From Albifimbria verrucaria (taxonomy: Eukaryota; Ascomycota; Sordariomycetes; Hypocreales; Stachybotryaceae): a stretch of 64,000 nt of DNA. Both the position numbers and the translations under genes were made by a program. The notes beneath the pieces are model-generated. The model saw only the letters and a program-made list of their open reading frames with translations. It was not told the origin of the DNA and ran no database searches. Positions within the stretch are counted from its first letter, which is position 1, and each line of letters opens with the position of its first letter. The stretch covers positions 3,658,001 to 3,722,000 of the forward strand of contig JAHREC010000018.1 in assembly GCA_020081605.1 (NCBI GenBank). Direction: 5' to 3'. Shown here in pieces: positions 58,587 to 64,000 of the stretch.

Positions 58587-60909
58587 TTAATCTTGAAACC
58601 CTTGAAGATCCATGTTTGTCCAGTCCAGTGGCTGGAAGAAATCTTGTTGAGAAGTTTGTGAGAAACCCACTCCAGCACTGGGGATCTCCGCGAAAAGAGA
58701 CAGGAACTCTTGAGCTTTGCTCACAGTAGCTGGGAATAGGGCAAAGTCGGGTCCACTGCCACCATATGCCTCATCGAAACCCTCGTCGACATCCCGAAGA
58801 GAGCTTGGTGTGTACAGCATAGCGTTGCCTTGGCCATTGGGAGAGAACTGGGGCTGCCCAGTAACCTGGGGAACTGTGTATTGCGCTGGCGGCTGGTACA
58901 TTTGTGTCGGCTGAGGCATCATCTTAGAGTATAGGTGCTCAGGCGTAGGGTACTGAGCAGGAGCTGCATTGGAGCAGCGTAGATATCCGTATCATCGGTA
59001 ATGATGAAGGCGGATCCGTTTTGGTAAGGAGGCAAGTTCTCATAGCTAGTGGCAGAGGATGGCGAAGTGGTATCCAATGTCAAATCCATAGTGTCAAGAG
59101 CACCAGGTTCAAGACCATTGGCGACGTACCAATCTTGCTCGGGAAGGTATGTGGGAAGTCGGTAGCCATCGCTTGAAGGTCGTCTTGAGGAGGCGTTGGG
59201 ATGTTACCAATAAAGGCTGGGGTTTCGGATGGGGTCGACATAACATCCAAAGCGGGCGTCTGCTGGGCAGGGCTACCAGTGCTGCCAGGAGCCTTCTTGC
59301 CGTTGGTCTTTGTCCTCACATAGGTCCAGCCATGAGCCTTCTCCATGTGCTGCTTGCAGTTGGACTCGCGCTTCGACTTGTATGGGCATGGCTTGAATTT
59401 GCACTCGTACATGGCAGGAGAGTCAGAGTGCTTGTCATTGACGTGACGGTCCATCTCCTTCTCGGTAGGCCAGCCAAACTCGTGGTATTTGCAAGTTGGG
59501 AGGGGCACTTCCAAGGTCGCGAGTGCGTCTTCTCGTGCTTCGTAAGATCACAGGGTCGCTTGAATTCTTTGTTGCAGCCAGGCTCACGGCACTTTTTAGG
59601 GGCTAGCTCTTCAGCAGTGGCGTTCTTCTTGCGACGAGCCATGGAGCGCATGATCTCCTCTTCGTCCTCAAGCTGCTCGCTCAGTGAGCGCTTGATCTTG
59701 ATAGAGCTCTCCTCGAGGTTGATGGGCTTGCCGGTAGCCATGGAGATGGCGGTACCGTCCTTCTTTACGCGGATGAGTTCGGCTGGCCTACCGTTTTCGG
59801 CAATGCCACCGTAGAGTTTGACCTCGTCGGCTCTTGAAGGGTGTTAGTGAAGAAGTGCAAAGGCACGAAACACGGTACGTACAAGTCGGCATCCAGAGCA
59901 TCAGCCATGCCGTCCTTGTCTCTGGCGGCGGCGAGCTGCTTGCCGTATTGCTCAATCTGCTGAACAAGATCGATAAAGTAACCGTTTGTGTAAGGTCTGT
60001 CGGCTGGCCGCACCTGCTCACGCTCACTGAGATACTCGACGGTCGCTTGGATACAGCGAATAGACGTCTTGCAGAACTCAAGGTACAGGTCGGCAGTCTT
60101 GGACTTCTCCTTTACGCACAACAACCGATAAGTCTCTCCCCATACACCATTGTCAGACCGAAGTTGACTTACCGGAGCCATAAAATCAACAACTTCTCGA
60201 GATCTCTGAGACAGATAATCTCCTTATCCTGGATACGTCGGGGAACATCACGGACGATAGGGTGGAAGTCCTTCAAGTTGGAATCTTCCAAGAGGGGGCG
60301 AACAGTGTGCTCATGAATGCGGTTGACAGCCTTCTGGCTTAGGGTGGGCAGCGTGGCTGCGGCGGAAGAGACGGCAGATCGGGTGATTGCGGAAGCAGAG
60401 ACCTGGCTCTTGGTGGTAGAAACGGCGGCGTCCTTTTCGTTGGTAGAGGCGATAGATGATCCAAGCCCGCTGTCAGAGGCGTGCTGGTGCTTGTTGCGGC
60501 GGACAGAGCGTGGGCGAAGCACCCTTCGTTCGGGCTGTTGCTTGGCCATGGTGGGATCAACGACGGGAAGGTCGAGGAAGCCTCTTGGGACGGGAAGGCT
60601 GTTGTCACGGAGAGCTGGGTTTCGGTTGACCTTGGCCGATGTCGAGTGCTTCTCTGACTTGGAGAGAGCCTGCTCGATGTCGTTGAGGGTCAAGGCGATG
60701 CGGCGACGGTTGGCGTCGACGACATCGTCCATATGTGTTTGAGACCGGGTGAGGCGAGGCGGGGTGAAGGTGTCCGAAGAAGATGAAGCGGGAGAGTGGA
60801 AGGTAGCACCCTTGCGGAGAGTCATCTTGTTCTTAAGGTTTGACACCTTGTCACTGTCGGTGCCGGTTCGAGTCACCGGAGTCCTGCGGCGAGGGTTGGA
60901 GCAGGACAT
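58587..60909 (-). CDS. C2H2 zinc-finger transcription factor
   Basis: Exon 1 60909-60173, exon 2 60109-59883, exon 3 59832-58587; introns 63 and 50 nt. Starts MSCSNPRRRTPVTRTG. The basic/Ser-rich N-terminus holds a helical MDDVVDANRRRIALTLNDIE segment, then a helical middle (EKSKTADLYLEFCKTSIRCI). Three zinc fingers lie at about 400-500: CREPGCNKEF...HEKTH, CPLPTCKYHEF...HVNDKH, and CKFKPCPYKS...HMEKAH, ending GWTYVRTKTNGK. The C-terminus is Pro/Gln/Tyr-rich, activation-like. Four breaks, each one base missing: AAAA 60182-60185, GGGG 59502-59505 (inside finger 2), GGG 59141-59143, and TT 58969-58970. Corrected length 2214 nt, 737 residues. The first intron is 63 nt and stop-free. Regulon unknown. 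Confidence 0.82.
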
Positions 60910-63741
60910 GGCTGGTTTAGTCCTGGATGGGGGTGGGGTATGCTCTTGAAGGGGTGTTGTGATACACGAGTCCTTGAGCTGTGAGGGAACGACGGGTGTT
61001 AGTCTTCTCTCAAAGGATAAGGAGGATGGCTGTGCGCCGAGGACATGTGAGTCAGAGCGAGGTGACGCGCGATTCGACGTCGAGCCGAAATATGGGGAGA
61101 TGAAGAGACCAGATCTGGGGTGTGCAGGGAATGGAGTGACAATGGGGGCGACAGATGCCAGCGAGGAGAAAGGGCCAGATTGATCGAGGCAGATTATGAA
61201 GCGGAGATCTCTTACCAGATGCTCTTGCTCGAACCGCCTTACCGCGTTCTCCGGCGATGAGACGGATCGAATGGACACGGGTGGAAGTCGAAGGAAGGGA
61301 GATGTGGACAGGACAATCCAATGGCGAAATCGACAGCCGCGCAAAGGAGTCGAGCGAACAGAGGTATGGCCGAGCGATCCGGGTCCTAACGAAGGCCTCG
61401 AAAGTGCGAAGCGGAAAGGCTGTGCTCAGAAGAAATGTGGTTGGGGAAAGGTCGATTGATGGTGAGAAGGGGGCCTCGGACGTATATGAGAGAGAGGCGA
61501 AGCGGGATTGAGACGCGGGACCAGCAAAGAACACAAGACGAGCTCACCCGGACAAACGAGGCGCGAAGACGATGGACGCGGACGTTCGTGGAGAGATGGA
61601 TGAAGGATACGGCAGCCTGAGGCGGACGATGTGGTGGAGGAGAAATGGAGATGGGAGCCAAGGTGGTGATGTATCTGAAGGGTGACTGCTTAGCAAGCGG
61701 GTTGGAGACGAGAGGCATCCTCAGCCCGCAGCAGGCTGCTGCCTGGAGCGGCCTCCCAATTAGGCATAGCCCGCCCCGATGGCTGAGGCGTAGCCCATGC
61801 GGAGGACAAAGATCCCTGCCATAAGTAGCAGATGCTACTCGCGAAGCGCGGTGGGTACCTTGAGTGGTAGCAAGAGCCGCGAAACAGTACAGTGTGTGAA
61901 AGCCAAAACACAGTACGTTTGAGCCTCAACCAACAATGACCCAGATTCCTCGAGGGGGACGCAGACGTCCTTCCTCGGTCCACCTCGAGCTTGCACTACA
62001 AACGTGTGCTTTGGGGAAAAGAGGAGATCTGAGGGAAAAGTCCTGGGAGGTCCTCCGGGTACTCTCCTCCCCACACTGTGCTAAGGCCTACCGTCAACTA
62101 AACCCAAAAGTACCGCCAATATCGGTAAGCACATTCATCTCCGCGCAAGTCCGCACGTCCCAAATTGTTCGTCTCTCTGCTCTCCAAACCAAACCAATGC
62201 AACAACAGCTGCAGTACGTGTCGCTACCACCCCTTCTTAATCGTCTGGCGACAAACGCCGAAAAGGCAGCCAAATTCTCATGGCTTCAACTCGTTGGTTG
62301 CGGTGAAATCTGGAGTCTTTACGTACCCCAGCTGGCGCGTTCACCCGTCCTCCCATCTTAGCTGAACTCCCTTGCTCTCACGATGTCCGTTGTGGCGGCA
62401 GTGGGAGCTCCCTTACTCACAATCACATCGGTTTTTTCCATTTTTCGCCATTGCTCGTAACACTGGGTACCGTGCAGCCGGTGACGTCCGTATCACGGCC
62501 ACTGCCATGAGCCTATGGAAAAGCCTTGGGCAAGGGTGATCAATGGTTGGCTCGCGGCCCACACCGTGGCTGCAAGCTTGATGCGAGACGGGGATGATGG
62601 GTTGGATGGCAGTGTGGGCGGCTCCCTTACTGGTCTCGTTTTCGCACAGCCGCTAGTGTGCCGTGCAGCACCGGCCCTCCTCTTCAGCCCTCTTTTGCTG
62701 TACGATCGCTTGGTCCTGTGAGTTTTCATTATCGTCTTCGACTTGACTGGCCCAGTTGTCGTCTGATGATTCGCCGTTGCATACACCTGCTCACCCTGCA
62801 TGCTTCACATTGCTGTGGCTTGGGGAAATAGCTGTGATGGTGCATTGCTTCGTGCGTCTCTAGTCATGATAATGACGGCAGTCTTGGACGGCCTCCCACG
62901 GCCCGGACACATCCCACGTCTCTTGGGACAAAAGAACCGTTGTGGAGGCAATGAAAGCGCTCTCGCCGTGCCTCGTAAGACCGTCTCAACCGATGCCTCT
63001 GGCTTCAATCCCCTTGCGCGAACACCAGAGCGCGATCCCGTTCCATTGGTCCTGTACCGCCAATTCGCATTTCATCAGTTCTGCGTCAGACCACTCCCGG
63101 CGGGCTGTGCATGGTCCACTTAGGAGCAACAGGGGCCTGCTCGACCCTCTCACTACCGGTATTCCACTGATTCGCTTGCTGTTGCTGGCTCTTTCTCCGC
63201 TGTCCCAGTCTTGACCGATCCACTGATAGGGCTGGCCAAAGAGGACCAAAGTTCCAAAACATCTGAGTGGAGTGTACAAGCAGCACCCTCGCTAGTCTCG
63301 GGATTGTTGAGGCGTAGCATTTTGATCTCAGGGAAATGAGCGGCGGCAGTCCAGATACAGCACACAATCAACGCGGAAGCCGACCCGGCGACGGTTGGTT
63401 GTTGGATCCACAGGGATGACTCCTCGGCCAGGGCACGGTGGGCTAGGGAAAAGACCAATCCTGACTGTTTATCGATCCACCTCCCTTGAGCTACATCGTC
63501 ATGTCTCAATGCTACGGCACAAGCCCAGCAGTCAATGAGCCGCCACGGCTCTTGCTCTCACCATTGGCGCGGGATTTTTCTCCATCTCCTGACCGACCCA
63601 GGACTCGAACCAAGATCCGCACTCAATCTTGAGCCCTCAAAAGCAATTCTACGTAACACTCTCCTAAATATTAATGGGGCGCCACCCAGACCAATCAGCG
63701 TTTGGAGAATCAGGTAGCCTATCGCAGGCAGCTGCATTTCT
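60910..63741. other. Gene-poor region upstream of the C2H2 factor
   Basis: About 2.8 kb. The C2H2 frame stays open upstream to 61344 without being convincing. A 141-codon plus frame at 61936-62361 starts with ATG but shows no domain or signal. A GGTTCGAGTCC-like B-box on the minus strand near 63600-63610 is not part of a foldable tRNA. Nothing supported. Confidence 0.45.
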
Positions 63742-64000
63742 CTACGGCAGACCCTCCTTGATTAGCGAATTAGTTCCAATACGAGCGTGACAGGAAGCCA
63801 CAATTGCATCAACATCTGCTCTATCTTGTTCATCCAAGTACCGACTAGCCAGGGCCACCTCTGAGTATTTCTTGACAGATTTCACTGAGCGAAGCTTTCC
63901 GAATACAAGGTAGGCGTAGGCGTATGATTCTCATCTGTGCGATGAGCAATAAAAATCACCACACTGTTTGCAATCTTTTAAAGAGACTGCTCATTATAAC
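63742..64000 (-). CDS. 3' exon of a gene cut by the right edge
   Basis: On the minus strand a frame reads YLVFGKLRSVKSVKKYSEVA, continues LASRYLDEQDRADVDAIVAS and ends IGTNSLIKEGLP at TAG 63742-63744. Composition (Lys/Arg/Glu/Asp balance, helical heptads) looks genuinely coding. The exon begins near 63929, where ATTGCTCATCGCACAG or the following GATGAG offers a 3' splice site; earlier exons lie beyond 64000. Family not recognised. Confidence 0.4.

Noticed and set aside
63590..63680. Possible tRNA on the minus strand (GGTTCGAGTCC box)
   Set aside because: The T stem has a mismatch and no matching acceptor or anticodon arms could be built.

Overview
The window is nuclear DNA from a filamentous ascomycete (Pezizomycotina). 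Genes are split by short GT-AG introns of about 45-150 bases, often with a CTAAC-like branch site. Protein families include a Zn2Cys6 regulator, a CFEM GPI-protein, a DHA2-type MFS pump and a Dnf3-like flippase. There are small secreted proteins and intergenic clusters of GGTACCT/TAGGTA words. A sordariomycete, perhaps hypocrealean, fits best, but that is inference; nothing here fixes the species.

Layout, left to right. The 3'-truncated minus-strand regulator-like gene (1-1945) faces a DUF202 membrane protein (6013-6537) across about 4 kb. A Zn2Cys6 factor (minus, 7144-8632) faces PPE1/PME-1 (16456-17767) across a 7.8-kb gene-poor stretch. A CFEM protein, RPE1 and TPA1/ofd1 run on the plus strand to 23575, converging on an unrecognised, possibly mitochondrial protein (24050-25250). 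DEF1 (27125-30164) and an MFS exporter (31513-33382) follow, then a large P4-ATPase (minus, to 38240). TFIIB and TRP4/trpD are divergent (40325-43913). A single-pass membrane protein (minus) is divergent from a family III CoA-transferase (45661-47261), followed by a PHD-finger protein (to 49093). A cysteine-rich secreted protein and a four-TM protein, both minus, come next. An ASNSD1-like protein (minus) is divergent from a GDSL esterase (56432-57188). Two tandem tRNA-Glu(CTC) genes, one with an intron, lie at 57264-57541. A C2H2 factor (58587-60909, minus) is followed by an empty 2.8 kb and the last exon of a gene cut by the right edge.

The dominant oddity is that nearly every longer gene is broken by single-base frameshifts. 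About fifty sites are implied. Almost all read as one base missing, most often inside a run of three or more identical bases, commonly C or G. Adding the inferred bases makes every complete gene I assembled an exact multiple of three and restores known motifs: the zinc cluster, the CFEM cysteines, the 2OG core and C2H2 fingers. The simplest reading is a homopolymer-undercalling assembly, not mass pseudogenisation. PPE1, RPE1, TFIIB and the single-TM gene are intact. Coordinates below are given for the sequence as it stands, with break positions noted.

Most genes are housekeeping: pentose phosphate epimerase, tryptophan synthesis, RNA polymerase II initiation and degradation control, PP2A methyl-esterase, prolyl hydroxylase and lipid flippase. 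The accessory genes are the CFEM protein, the cysteine-rich secreted protein, the MFS pump and the GDSL esterase. I saw no biosynthetic cluster, no transposon and no clearly new multi-gene system.
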